The notes under the pieces: generated by a model | The model's database searches: none | Seen by the model: only the letters and a program-made list of their open reading frames with translations | Told to the model about the DNA's origin: nothing | Position numbers and translations under genes: made by a program | Part shown: positions 1 through 9,008 of the stretch, piece by piece | How the letters are laid out: every line of letters begins with the position of its first letter | How positions within the stretch are numbered: position 1 is the first letter of the stretch | Source of the DNA: Nitrospirota bacterium | GTDB taxonomy: Bacteria > Nitrospirota > Thermodesulfovibrionia > SZUA-242 | Direction: 5' to 3' | Length of the DNA: 64,000 nucleotides | Assembly (NCBI GenBank): GCA_016212095.1 | Contig: JACRHH010000014.1 | Coordinates: 1-64,000 of the forward strand

Positions 1-547
1 ATTCGGTTTTTTCATCCCTGGAAATATTGATGCTGTTTATTGTGCGCACCGGGCTGACAGCGTCGCCCCCCGATGTGCGAAACGACGAAAAATCATGCCG
101 GCCAACCAGATACAACAATCCCTCCCGCATGGCATCCAGATCGAGCGGAAGCGGCACAAACCATGTCCACCTGCCGAGAAAAACTGACGGTATTCGCCTG
201 TTCTGTATCAGGTACACATATTTCTTGCCCACCGCATCCTTGCGAGGGTGAAAAGAATCATCGGCGGTTACGGCATCAACAATACGGATGTCATGCGGTA
301 ATGAGGCATTCAATGCGCGCAGCATAACATCGTCCTTAAGCCTGCTTGACGACCGGAAAGCAGCCACCTGGCCAAGCGCATGAACGCCTGCGTCTGTGCG
401 TCCGGCCCCTGTCACGCGAACCTGTTCGCCAGTAACCTTTGCAATTGCCGCCTCAATCGCTCCCTGAATGGAAGGCGCGTCCGGTTGAAACTGCCATCCG
501 GCGTAAGCGGTTCCATCGTATTGCAGTGTCAGGCGTATCTTTCGCAT
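1..547 (-). CDS. truA: tRNA pseudouridine synthase A, 3' end cut by window
   Basis: The first 182 codons are visible; the C-terminal part lies beyond position 1. TruA isomerises uridines 38-40 of the tRNA anticodon arm to pseudouridine in the cytoplasm. The protein opens with MRKIRLTLQYDGTAYAGWQ, and GAGRTDAGVHALGQ around residues 47-60 holds the catalytic Asp (D52); FHPRKDAVGKKYVY and GRHDFSSFR are further family blocks. The ATG at 545-547 fits the usual family N-terminus. It lies 23 bases downstream of the DUF4416 gene on the same strand, so the two are probably co-transcribed. The call is secure; only the missing end is unknown. Confidence 0.95.
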   Translation of the reverse strand, partial: MRKIRLTLQYDGTAYAGWQFQPDAPSIQGAIEAAIAKVTGEQVRVTGAGRTDAGVHALGQVAAFRSSSRLKDDVMLRALNASLPHDIRIVDAVTADDSFHPRKDAVGKKYVYLIQNRRIPSVFLGRWTWFVPLPLDLDAMREGLLYLVGRHDFSSFRTSGGDAVSPVRTINSINISRDEKTE

Positions 548-570
548 GGCGGAAATAGTAACACAAGCTC

Positions 571-1137
571 TTAATCTGTTTTGCGCAACTCACGGACATA
601 TTTTTTGTACTGTTCACGCAGTTTTACAAAAAAATCCGAATGCCGTCCGTCTATGAAATCGGGGAACGCCCTTGCCTCAGGCCTGAACCGTCCGTCCTCG
701 TATGCAAGCGTCACATCGGCATAGAATCCGTTCGACAGGTAAATCTTCATGCCTCCGTATTTTTCGGATATGAGCACAACCTTGAACATGTCGATGTAAC
801 CAGGATCGATGTTAATCAGTCTGCAACCATTTCGCGAGTGCAGATTCTCGATTTCAAGCGCCTTGGTCTTTATGCCGATGATAGCGTCCGGCTCGATCAG
901 GCTGGGAAGTTCGAAGAAGCGCCGTCTAAGTCCTGCTCCCATTTCGCGCTCGTAATAGTATGTATTGTCAAAAGGAACAGGCGGGCTTGCAATTCCCGCG
1001 TCTCCAAAACTGTCAGAGATCATGGCATACAGATAGTCGTCTGCAATGATTGGTGACGCTATGACGCCAAGAAACGCAAGCACAGGCGGCACTGCTCGCG
1101 CACGGTCTTTGCGAAACGGGTTAATGTTGCGGTTCAT
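571..1137 (-). CDS. DUF4416 family protein
   Basis: A 188-residue cytoplasmic protein of unknown function. It matches the DUF4416 pattern as I know it: an N-terminal strand (AFLGVIASP), a central PFDNTYYYEREMG at residues 55-67, and LINIDPGYIDMFKVVL around 107-122, ending in a basic tail. These small proteins occur mostly in deltaproteobacteria, Nitrospirae and related anaerobes. No catalytic motif can be named. It precedes truA by 23 bases and is divergent from the nitroreductase gene. A weak promoter (TTGAAG, 17 bases, TATCGT) ends five bases before the ATG. The family call is likely; the function is unknown. Confidence 0.8.
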   Translation of the reverse strand: MNRNINPFRKDRARAVPPVLAFLGVIASPIIADDYLYAMISDSFGDAGIASPPVPFDNTYYYEREMGAGLRRRFFELPSLIEPDAIIGIKTKALEIENLHSRNGCRLINIDPGYIDMFKVVLISEKYGGMKIYLSNGFYADVTLAYEDGRFRPEARAFPDFIDGRHSDFFVKLREQYKKYVRELRKTD

Positions 1138-1266
1138 GCGTTACGATAGCTCGGAATGATGAACACTTCAATTCACCAAGCGATTCCTTGCCTGAAACCT
1201 TCCGGCTGTTATATGATTCCGTGAATGAATCAATCGCGTTCATGAGCGTCTCACGGAGGTGATTCC

Positions 1267-1773
1267 ATGGAATTTCAAAGAGTTGTCGCCGAACGATACA
1301 GCGTGAGAGGCTACACGCAAGCGACTGTAGGGCAAGACAGCCTGGCGCGCGTGCTTGAGGCGGCAAGGCTTGCCCCGACCGCGACAAACCGCCAGCCGTT
1401 CCGGATATATGTCATATCCACAAGCGGCAGGGAAGCTGAGCTTCGAAAGATTTACGACCGGGACTGGTTTGTACAGCCACCTTTTGTCATCTGCGTATGC
1501 TGTTTGAGAAACAAGGGATGGGTTCGTGGCGACGGCAAGGATTTCGGCGATATCGACTGCGCCATCGTCATGGATCACATTGTTCTGGCCGCAACCGACG
1601 AAGGGCTTGGAACATGCTGGGTGGCCAACTTCAACGTTTCGGAAGCGCGTTCGTTTCTGGGCATCAGCGCCGATCTGGAGCCGATAGCGTTTACGCCGCT
1701 TGGATACCCGGACAAACCGCCCACAGAAAAACGCAGGAAATCCCTCGATGAACTGGTTGTAATGGTGGGCTGA
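1267..1773 (+). CDS. nitroreductase family protein (FMN-dependent)
   Basis: 168 residues, the short form of the nitroreductase fold. ERYSVRGY at residues 9-16 is the usual FMN phosphate-binding start, LAPTATNRQPFRIYV follows, and the C-terminal PLGYPDKPPTEKRRK block is typical. Such enzymes bind FMN and use NAD(P)H to reduce nitro groups, quinones or flavins; the substrate cannot be inferred. The ribosome-binding site is very strong: GGAGGTGATT lies directly before the ATG. recN starts 12 bases after the stop, so both may share a transcript. Confidence 0.88.
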   Translation: MEFQRVVAERYSVRGYTQATVGQDSLARVLEAARLAPTATNRQPFRIYVISTSGREAELRKIYDRDWFVQPPFVICVCCLRNKGWVRGDGKDFGDIDCAIVMDHIVLAATDEGLGTCWVANFNVSEARSFLGISADLEPIAFTPLGYPDKPPTEKRRKSLDELVVMVG

Positions 1774-1784
1774 AACAACGCCGG

Positions 1785-3443
1785 ATGCTGCGCGAACTCC
1801 GAATCAAAAACCTTGTTCTCGCGGATTCGCTGGAGATAGAATTCGCTCCGGGCCTGAACATTATTACCGGCGAAACCGGCTCCGGCAAGTCCGTGATTCT
1901 TGAGGCCATCGCGCTTCTTCTTGGCGAACGCGCATCGTCAGATCTCATACGGACAGGCTGTGACGAGGCTGAGATCCAAGGCCTGATCGAAAACGCAAAT
2001 TGCGTTCCTCTCGAACAATCCGGCATCGATGCTTCCGGCGATATTGTTGTAAGACGTGTGATAAGCGCGTCGGGCAGAAACCGCATCTACATCAACGGCA
2101 CTCTTTCAAGCCTGAAAACACTAAGCGAATTCGGCGAATCCACCGCCGACATGCATGGCCAGTTCGAGCATCAGTCGCTTCTTTCCGAGCGCAACCAACT
2201 CGATCTGCTCGACCGTTGCGCCGGAGCCAAGGCTCTGGAGCTGAAGGCAAGCGTGTCATCCTGCCATGCGCGCATGAAGGAACTGTCCGAACGGCTTGAG
2301 CGAATAGACTCGCTTGCGCGGGAACGCGCCCGGCGGCTCGACATGCTTCGGTTTCAGACAGTCGAAATCTCGGATGTCTGCCTTGAGCCGGGCGAGGAGG
2401 AGGCGCTTGAGAGCGAAAAACTTAAGCTTGCCAATATCGAGAAACTACAGCGCCATTCAGCCGAGGCTCACGAACTCCTTTCCGTGGCTGAACGCTCCGC
2501 GCTCGACACACTCTCCGGCGCGATGTCGGCGCTTTCCGAGATCGCCCGCTACGACGAATCCGCTCTTGGCGCGGTGGATTCACTGCGTGAAGCGATAGCC
2601 AATGCGCGGGAGGCTGCCGCTTTTGCGCGCTCATACAACGATTCGCTGGAGGCGGAGCCTGGCAGACTCGATCAAGTCATCGGTCGATTGGAGGTAATCG
2701 CCCGTCTCAAGCGCAAGTATGGCTCGTCGGTGGATGAGGTTCTGGATTATCTGCGACGGGCAGAGGATGAATTGAACGAAATGGAACACTCGGACAGCCG
2801 CCGCGCGGAGCTACAGGCTGAGTTTGAGACCTGCCGGGCCGATTATAATTCGGCGGCTGCTGAACTTGGGCGCATAAGGCGCGAGACAGCGACGCGCATG
2901 TCGGCTTCCATCGAGACGGAACTCCGCCTGCTTGCCATGCCGGATGCAAAATTCAGCGTTCTGGTTGAGGATGCCGAGCCCGGCCCCGACGGTTCCGACA
3001 GGGTGAGCTTCATGTTGAGCCCCAATCCGGGAACGCCGATGAAACCTGTTGCCAGAACAGCTTCCGGGGGCGAACTTTCGCGCGTGATGCTGGCGATAAA
3101 AAGCGTCACCGGGAACACAACGCCTATTCTTGTTTTCGACGAGATAGACGCCGGAATAGGCGGACGAACCGCCGAGGATGTGGGCAGGCGGCTGAAAGGG
3201 CTTGCGGCAAGGCAGCAGGTGATATGCGTCACACACCTTCCGCAGATAGCCGCATATGCCGACAGGCATATTGTGATTGACAAGTTATCGGCTGACGGCG
3301 CAACGACGATAGAAGCGCGAATAACCGAAAACGGCGAGCGCGTGCGCGAGCTTGCCCGCATGTTGAGCGGAAGCGAAACCGATACGTCGCTTCGTCACGC
3401 GGAAGAGTTGATCGGCAAAGGCAACGCTTGGTTGGCACAATGA
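1785..3443 (+). CDS. recN: DNA repair protein RecN
   Basis: 552 residues, normal length for RecN, an SMC-like ATPase that acts at double-strand breaks. The N-terminal ATPase half has Walker A GETGSGKS at residues 29-36. A long charged coiled-coil region follows (about 150-370). The C-terminal half has the ABC signature ASGGELSRVMLAIK near 425-438 and Walker B ILVFDEIDAGIGG near 447-460, then the H-loop region CVTHLPQIAAYAD. The gene sits between the nitroreductase gene and cysK; its TGA overlaps an ATG (ATGA), but cysK more likely starts 27 bases further on. Confidence 0.96.
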   Translation: MLRELRIKNLVLADSLEIEFAPGLNIITGETGSGKSVILEAIALLLGERASSDLIRTGCDEAEIQGLIENANCVPLEQSGIDASGDIVVRRVISASGRNRIYINGTLSSLKTLSEFGESTADMHGQFEHQSLLSERNQLDLLDRCAGAKALELKASVSSCHARMKELSERLERIDSLARERARRLDMLRFQTVEISDVCLEPGEEEALESEKLKLANIEKLQRHSAEAHELLSVAERSALDTLSGAMSALSEIARYDESALGAVDSLREAIANAREAAAFARSYNDSLEAEPGRLDQVIGRLEVIARLKRKYGSSVDEVLDYLRRAEDELNEMEHSDSRRAELQAEFETCRADYNSAAAELGRIRRETATRMSASIETELRLLAMPDAKFSVLVEDAEPGPDGSDRVSFMLSPNPGTPMKPVARTASGGELSRVMLAIKSVTGNTTPILVFDEIDAGIGGRTAEDVGRRLKGLAARQQVICVTHLPQIAAYADRHIVIDKLSADGATTIEARITENGERVRELARMLSGSETDTSLRHAEELIGKGNAWLAQ

Positions 3444-3466
3444 AAATGACGACAGGGGAGGCATTC

Positions 3467-4387
3467 ATGAAAAAAGTGGGAAACATCGACGAACTGATCG
3501 GCAATACGCCGCTTGTGCGGTTGCGTCATGTTGCGGACGCATCCGGCGCGGAGGTCTGGGCAAAGCTTGAGGGCATGAACCCAGGCGGGTCGGTCAAGGA
3601 CCGGATAGCGTATTCCATGATCTACGACGCCGAGAAGCGCGGGCAGCTTGAGCCGGGCGGCACTGTTGTGGAGCCGACAAGCGGCAATACCGGCATAGGG
3701 CTTGCCATGGTTGCCCGCGTCAAGGGATACAAGCTCATTCTGACCATGCCCGACACCATGACGCTGGAGCGCAGGCATCTGCTTGAGGCATATGGCGCAA
3801 CGCTTGTGCTTACCGACGGCACGAAGGGGATGTCCGGCTCGGTGAGCAAAGCCGAGGAACTTGTCGCGGGCAACCCGCATTTCTTCATGCCACAGCAGTT
3901 TAAAAATCAGGCGAATCCTGAAATTCACCGGCGCACAACCGCGCTCGAAATACTCCATGCCTTCGACTCGCCTGTTGACGGATTCGTGGCCGGAGTTGGA
4001 ACCGGCGGCACGATCACCGGCGTGGGCGAGGTGCTGAAAGAGAAAAATCCGGAAGTAAAAGTTGTTGCCGTGGAGCCTGCCGCGTCCGCCGTTCTTTCGG
4101 GCAGTCCGGCGGGGCCTCACAAGATTGCCGGAATTGGCGCGGGGTTCGTACCCGACATTCTGAACCGATCCATCTACGATGAAATCGCCCAGGTATCCGA
4201 TGCGGACGCAAAAAGAATGTCGATCCGTCTTTCGCTTGAGGAGGGCATTCTGGCCGGTATTTCATCGGGAGCCGCCGCCTGTGCGGCCATAAAGCTCGCG
4301 AAGGAGCTTGGGCCGGGAAAACGGGTTGTGGTCATCTTCCCGGATCGCGGCGACCGTTATCTGAGCGTGGGATTATTCCGCGAGTGA
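3467..4387 (+). CDS. cysK: cysteine synthase A (O-acetylserine sulfhydrylase)
   Basis: 306 residues. A PLP enzyme that makes L-cysteine from O-acetylserine and sulfide. The PLP lysine is K44 in PGGSVKDR; PTSGNTGIG binds the substrate carboxylate and GVGTGGTITGVG the PLP phosphate. The C-terminal SSGAA and FPDRGDRYLS blocks are typical of the CysK/CysM group. I chose the ATG at 3467 because GGGGAGG stands seven bases before it and MKKVGNIDELIGNTPLV matches the family start; an ATG at 3440 overlaps the recN stop but lacks a good site. In a sulfide-producing anaerobe it is the expected route of sulfide into cysteine. Its last 15 bases overlap the convergent next gene. Confidence 0.95.
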   Translation: MKKVGNIDELIGNTPLVRLRHVADASGAEVWAKLEGMNPGGSVKDRIAYSMIYDAEKRGQLEPGGTVVEPTSGNTGIGLAMVARVKGYKLILTMPDTMTLERRHLLEAYGATLVLTDGTKGMSGSVSKAEELVAGNPHFFMPQQFKNQANPEIHRRTTALEILHAFDSPVDGFVAGVGTGGTITGVGEVLKEKNPEVKVVAVEPAASAVLSGSPAGPHKIAGIGAGFVPDILNRSIYDEIAQVSDADAKRMSIRLSLEEGILAGISSGAAACAAIKLAKELGPGKRVVVIFPDRGDRYLSVGLFRE

Positions 4388-5341
4388 ACTTGAACCGGCT
4401 TCCAGTTTCCCAAGCGCCACAGGCGTTTCCGACGGCAGCCTTGAAAGCGAAACAAGCGTAAGTTCCTGTTTCTCCAGATCGCCAAGCCGCCGCTCAAGAA
4501 AGCTGATCGTATCGCGCCGGTCGTGAGCAATCAGAATCGCGTCGCCGTGCTCGCGAGCCATTGCGATAAACCGCTCCCACATGCCCAGCATATACAGGTA
4601 ATCGGGCTTGTTGTCGAGGAACACATCCCGTCGATAAGCCTTGATTCCCGATGTTGCCGCCGCCCTTCTCCCGGCTGAAGACGCTGAAGTTACGCTGTCG
4701 AGGAAGTATAGTCCCTTGCGGCCAAGTTCTTCCGTAACTGTTTTCATCGCATGGAAGTTCTCTGTGAACGTCGATCCCATATGATTGTTCAGGCCCTTGA
4801 TGCCGGGATAAGCGTTCAGGCTTTCGTTGAGCGTTTCGCGCAACTGATCATCGGTCATGCCGGTCAGCAGCATTCCGCGCATCTTCCTGCCCCGATAATC
4901 ATGCGCTTCCATCGGCTGATGCAGGATCACCTCCACTCCATTTGCCACGCCTGCGGTAACAATCTCGTGAGAGTGAGGAAGCCATGGTATCACGGCAAAT
5001 GTGAGGTTGCCTGATAGCGTCATCAACCTGCGCGCCGACGCGGTGTTCATGCCAAGGTCGTCGATAACTATCGCCACCTCGCCGGGCCTGCCGTGAGCAT
5101 GTGGTGGTTTGGTTTTTCGTCCGGCAGGCGGCAGGATGTCCAGTTCGGGAGGGAATGTCTTTTCGATGTATTCCTGCTCGTGATGTTCCTCCGCCTGGTT
5201 GTGGCCGACGTATTTTCTTCCGGCCAAGAATGCAACCACAGCCAGCGCAAGCGTCAGCATTACAAGCGCAACAGTTGCAAGCGGCGACAGTTTCCGCCGC
5301 TTCACGCGCCTTTTATAGCTCCGGCGGCTGTTACGCGCCAT
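4373..5341 (-). CDS. divergent polysaccharide deacetylase family protein (YibQ-like)
   Basis: About 322 residues. A very basic N-terminus (SRRSYKRRVKRRK) is followed by one membrane segment (residues about 20-42) and a linker rich in Glu/His, then a deacetylase-fold domain: EVAIVIDDLGMN, FAVIPWLPHS, VILHQPMEA, GLNNHMGSTFT. This is the divergent polysaccharide deacetylase family (PF04748), probably anchored in the inner membrane and facing the periplasm; its substrate is not known. The ATG at 5341 is preferred to a TTG at 5347. It lies 20 bases after lolA on the same strand. Its end overlaps convergent cysK by 15 bases. Confidence 0.88.
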   Translation of the reverse strand: MARNSRRSYKRRVKRRKLSPLATVALVMLTLALAVVAFLAGRKYVGHNQAEEHHEQEYIEKTFPPELDILPPAGRKTKPPHAHGRPGEVAIVIDDLGMNTASARRLMTLSGNLTFAVIPWLPHSHEIVTAGVANGVEVILHQPMEAHDYRGRKMRGMLLTGMTDDQLRETLNESLNAYPGIKGLNNHMGSTFTENFHAMKTVTEELGRKGLYFLDSVTSASSAGRRAAATSGIKAYRRDVFLDNKPDYLYMLGMWERFIAMAREHGDAILIAHDRRDTISFLERRLGDLEKQELTLVSLSRLPSETPVALGKLEAGSSSLAE

Positions 5342-5367
5342 TTCCAAACTTCGTTTGCAACCTGCTG

Positions 5368-5958
5368 CTACGGAACGAAAACTTCGTCGCCGATCCCCTT
5401 GTTGATCTTCACGCCTTCCAGTGCAAACAGGTTTATATTGCCGTAGATGTCGGTGAGCCTCAGCGTTTTCACCGGAAATGCGCCGCGCCCGATCTCGATT
5501 CTTATTGTCCGCACAACACCCATGTCCGCCTTTGGAGCAAGAACAATCGCGGACGCGCCTTCCTGCTTGACATGAAAATCGCGCTCGACATCGCCAAGCC
5601 CCGAAAGAAGCGCAAGCGGCGTCTGGCCGTAAGCCGCGGCATCGAACTTTCCGCGCATGATCTCCGCGTTTCCGGCCTGTTTAACAAGCATCTCGCCGCC
5701 GGATACGACTATCGTCTGTTTTTCAGGCTCGGCGTACTCCCATCGCATTTTCCCCTTTTTGATAAAGAATCTGCCCGACGCCTTCTTCGTTTCGCCAAGC
5801 TCCTTGATCACGCTTTCCTGTCTGAAACCGCCCTGCAGATCTCGTATGGATTCATAGGATCGCTTTATGGTATCTATGACCGGCTCGGCTGCCGCAACAC
5901 CAGCCGATGTCAAAAGCGGGCAAAACGCAACCAGAAAAAACAACGTGAACCGCCTCAT
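5368..5958 (-). CDS. lolA: outer-membrane lipoprotein carrier protein LolA
   Basis: 196 residues with a signal peptide (hydrophobic stretch at about 5-20, probable cut near AAAEP). The mature part is a LolA-like beta-sheet domain: FRQESVIKELGETKKASGRF, then KGKMRWEYAEPEKQTIVVSG, the family's hallmark region. LolA ferries lipoproteins across the periplasm to the outer membrane, so the cell is diderm. The start codon overlaps the ftsK stop (ATGA), so translation is probably coupled. The downstream neighbour is the periplasmic deacetylase-like protein. Confidence 0.92.
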   Translation of the reverse strand: MRRFTLFFLVAFCPLLTSAGVAAAEPVIDTIKRSYESIRDLQGGFRQESVIKELGETKKASGRFFIKKGKMRWEYAEPEKQTIVVSGGEMLVKQAGNAEIMRGKFDAAAYGQTPLALLSGLGDVERDFHVKQEGASAIVLAPKADMGVVRTIRIEIGRGAFPVKTLRLTDIYGNINLFALEGVKINKGIGDEVFVP

Positions 5959-8165
5959 TCCGCTCCCTTCGCAATCAGGATCTCGCGAGGCTTTCCGGCC
6001 TCGCGCGGCGGGCCGACAATGCCATCCTCTTCCATCAGTTCCATGATGCGCGCCGCCCGGTTGTAGCCTATTTTCAACCGCCGCTGAATATACGATATGG
6101 ACGCCTGCCCGCTGGAGACGACAGCATCCACGGCATTCCGGTATAGTTCGTCGCGGTCTGTGTCGCCGCCTTTTGCCTGATACGCCTCGTCCTCAGCCAC
6201 GATTTTTTCGAACGCCGCGTAGTCCGGCTGTCCCTGCGCCTTCACGAAATCCACCACGCGGCCAATCTCGGTTTCATCCACATATGCGCCGTGTATGCGC
6301 ACAAGCCGGTAGCCCGGCGACAGAAGAAGCATGTCGCCCTTGCCAAGAAGCTGCTCGGCTCCGTTTGAATCCAGAATTGTCCGTGAATCCACCTTCGAAC
6401 TCACCTGAAACGATATTCGAGCCGGGAAATTTGCCTTTATCACGCCGGTAAGCACGTCAACCGACGGGCGCTGCGTGGCCAGAATCAGGTGAATTCCGGC
6501 GGCGCGCGCCATCTGGGCAAGACGCGCGATCGAGTCTTCGATCTCGCGCGGAGCCGTGAGCATCAGGTCGGCAAGCTCGTCGATAAGCACAACGATATAC
6601 GGCAGCTTTTCCTCGCCTTCTTTTAACGCAGCGTTGTATCCGTCAATGTTCCGGACGCCCTTCGCGGCAAGCAGCCGGTAGCGCGTTTCCATCTCGAACA
6701 CAAGCTTTCTAAGCGCGCCGGAGGCGTCTTTCGGCGCGGTTATCACGGGGGCGAAAAGATGCGGAATATCCTGATAAACCGAGAGTTCCAGCATCTTGGG
6801 GTCGATCATCACAAGCCGCAGATCGGCGGGAGACGCCTTGTATAACATGCTTAGAATCATGCCGTTAACCGCCACGCTCTTGCCCGCGCCGGTTGCTCCC
6901 GCAACCAGCAGATGCGGCATTCTGGCAAGGTCTGCCACCATCGGCTTGCCAAGGATGTCTTTGCCCAGCGCAAGCGAAAGCGGCGATTTGCGCTCCACGA
7001 AATCGCGGGCAGAAAGAATCTCGCGCAGATACACGGTTTCGCGCTTTTCGTTCGGAATCTCGATGCCGATTGCCGCCTTGCCGTAGAGCGTGGTCACGCG
7101 AATACGCTCCACCTTCATCGACATCGCCAGGTCATCGGCCAATGACATCACTTTGTTTATCTTGACGCCTGCCGCAGGCTCAAACTCATACATGCTCACA
7201 ACCGGCCCCGGCTGCACGCGAGACACCTTGCCGGAAACGCCGTAATCGGCAAGCTTGCGCTCAAGTATCGAGAGGTTTTCGCACAGGTCATCGGCAGACA
7301 GAACAATGCGGCCCTTGGGCGGCGCGCTCAGAAGGCCGACAGACGGCAGCACATAACCGCCATCCTTTATCTGGCTGAAAAGATTGGGCGGCGGCTCGGC
7401 ATTCCTGCCACGCAATTCCGGCGGCGGCTCAAGAAATTCGATTGGCGGCTCTTCCGGCTGCGGCAGCCTCGTTTCCGTTGCGGCAACAGAATCCGCGACA
7501 ATAACCGGCGCGGCTTCCAGTGGTTTTGCCTGAGGCTCCAATGTTTCGGCTGCGTTAGACCCGGCCTCTTCCGCGCGTTTTGCAGCGATCTTTTCCATCG
7601 CGTCCGAGAGCGGCCTCAACGGCCTGAACAACGCCTTCGTGCCTGCCCATATCGCCTTCAGCAGATCAACAAGCGTAATAGGAACAAGCACAAGCACCGA
7701 AACCACAAACGCTGCAAGTCCGATAATCAATGTGCCGATGTCCGAAAACAGCCTGCTCATCGAACGGGCAAGCATGTAACCGGTCATGCCGCCTGCATCC
7801 AGCCCTTCCGGCTGTATCGGAACGATCTCGCCAAGGTAATGAAGCATCAGCGTGAACGACAGAACAAAAGCCGACACCGACACAATTCTCATGAGCCGGT
7901 TCGACTTCTCGCGTCCGGCCAGCCTCCGCGCGGCATAGATGACCAGAAATACCGGAACCGCTAACGCTGCGGATCCAAGCATCTGGAAGAGCGTTTCGGA
8001 AAGCCATGCGCCTGCCGGGCCGGTGCGGTTAGCGGTATGGGTCAGCCCGGTTCTGGTAAACGGAGAAGGATCCCACGGATGATGCGTGGCAAGGCTGACG
8101 GCAACGAATATGCCCGCGAAGAACGCGACAACCGCGAGGATTTCGTCACTCAGCCTTTTTGCCAT
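5955..8165 (-). CDS. ftsK: DNA translocase FtsK/SpoIIIE
   Basis: 736 residues. Four membrane segments lie in the first 170 residues, followed by a Pro/Glu-rich linker (about 190-265), the alpha/beta motor with Walker A GATGAGKS at 423-430 and Walker B YIVVLIDELADLML, and a C-terminal winged-helix gamma domain (about 670-736; ASISYIQRRLKIGYNRAARI). FtsK pumps chromosomal DNA at the division septum and activates XerCD recombination at dif through gamma. The gamma domain predicts KOPS-type octamers in the genome. It overlaps uppP by 16 bases upstream and lolA by four downstream, forming one envelope and division transcript. Confidence 0.97.
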   Translation of the reverse strand: MAKRLSDEILAVVAFFAGIFVAVSLATHHPWDPSPFTRTGLTHTANRTGPAGAWLSETLFQMLGSAALAVPVFLVIYAARRLAGREKSNRLMRIVSVSAFVLSFTLMLHYLGEIVPIQPEGLDAGGMTGYMLARSMSRLFSDIGTLIIGLAAFVVSVLVLVPITLVDLLKAIWAGTKALFRPLRPLSDAMEKIAAKRAEEAGSNAAETLEPQAKPLEAAPVIVADSVAATETRLPQPEEPPIEFLEPPPELRGRNAEPPPNLFSQIKDGGYVLPSVGLLSAPPKGRIVLSADDLCENLSILERKLADYGVSGKVSRVQPGPVVSMYEFEPAAGVKINKVMSLADDLAMSMKVERIRVTTLYGKAAIGIEIPNEKRETVYLREILSARDFVERKSPLSLALGKDILGKPMVADLARMPHLLVAGATGAGKSVAVNGMILSMLYKASPADLRLVMIDPKMLELSVYQDIPHLFAPVITAPKDASGALRKLVFEMETRYRLLAAKGVRNIDGYNAALKEGEEKLPYIVVLIDELADLMLTAPREIEDSIARLAQMARAAGIHLILATQRPSVDVLTGVIKANFPARISFQVSSKVDSRTILDSNGAEQLLGKGDMLLLSPGYRLVRIHGAYVDETEIGRVVDFVKAQGQPDYAAFEKIVAEDEAYQAKGGDTDRDELYRNAVDAVVSSGQASISYIQRRLKIGYNRAARIMELMEEDGIVGPPREAGKPREILIAKGAE

Positions 8166-8914
8166 AATGTAACTATTATAAGCGCGGCAAATGCCAGCCG
8201 GTAGTAAACAAACACGTTTACCGGATGGCGCTCAAGATAGCGCATCAGGAAAAGAAGCGCGCCCCATCCAGCCAGAAGAGAGGTGACAAATCCGGTGGCA
8301 AATATGCTCATTTCCGCGTCGAGGCCATGCATTATATGCTTGCTCTCAAGAAGCGTCGCGCCGCATATGGCTGGAGTGGACAGCAGGAACGAAAACCGCG
8401 CCGCGGCAGGACGGCTGTAACCCATGAACAATCCGGCGCTTATTGTCGCTCCGGAGCGCGATACGCCGGGCACGAGAGCCAGGGCCTGCGCCATGCCGAC
8501 GGTGACGGCGTCTGGAAGTCCGAGATCGGATAGCGTTTTTCTGCCGCCGAATTTCTCGGCAACATACATCACGCCTCCAAACAGAATCAGCATGGCGGCC
8601 ATGAGCGCAGGAGTTCTGAATGATTCCTCAATCACCTTCCTGAAGAGGAGGCCAAGCACACCTGCCGGAACGCTTCCAGCCAGTATCAGCCATAGCATCC
8701 TTCGGTTTTTCAACAGAATCTCCATCCAGTCCTGCCAGAAGAAGACCAGAAGCGCAAGCGTTGTGCCGAAATGAAGCGCAACGTCGAACGCCATCGAATC
8801 GACCGCGCCGTGCCATCCGAACAGTTCAGGAAGAAACACCAGATGCGCCGTGCTGCTGACAGGCATGAATTCAGTCAGGCCTTGAACAATACCAAGGATT
8901 ATCGCCTCGAACAT
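8150..8914 (-). CDS. uppP: undecaprenyl-diphosphate phosphatase
   Basis: 254 residues, strongly hydrophobic, with about seven or eight membrane segments. EFMPVSSTAHLV (residues 15-26) and PGVSRSGATISAG are the two signature blocks of the BacA/UppP family and hold the catalytic Glu, Ser and Arg. The enzyme recycles the undecaprenyl carrier for peptidoglycan and O-antigen synthesis; higher dosage gives bacitracin resistance. A good ribosome site (GGGAGG) precedes the ATG. It is the first gene of the leftward uppP-ftsK-lolA-deacetylase series, whose ends overlap. Confidence 0.96.
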   Translation of the reverse strand: MFEAIILGIVQGLTEFMPVSSTAHLVFLPELFGWHGAVDSMAFDVALHFGTTLALLVFFWQDWMEILLKNRRMLWLILAGSVPAGVLGLLFRKVIEESFRTPALMAAMLILFGGVMYVAEKFGGRKTLSDLGLPDAVTVGMAQALALVPGVSRSGATISAGLFMGYSRPAAARFSFLLSTPAICGATLLESKHIMHGLDAEMSIFATGFVTSLLAGWGALLFLMRYLERHPVNVFVYYRLAFAALIIVTLWQKG

Positions 8915-8952
8915 TTTGTTGCCTCCCCGAACGGTTTATTTTTATTGCCACG

Positions 8953-9004
8953 CTCACCCCCCGGCTTCACCAGCCCACCACAATAAGGAGGACAGGGGGA
9001 AGTT
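8953..9004. repeat. degenerate palindromic C/G-tract repeat
   Basis: The 94-base gap between uppP and rnj begins this unit with CACCCCCCGGCTTCACC and ends it with GGAGGACAGGGGGAAGTT. The ends resemble the two clear palindromic repeats at 36361-36413 and 36813-36867, but the middle is not conserved. It may form a hairpin behind rnj and act as a terminator on the leftward transcript. The relation to the other copies rests on eye alignment only. Confidence 0.4.
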
Positions 9005-9008
9005 ATAT

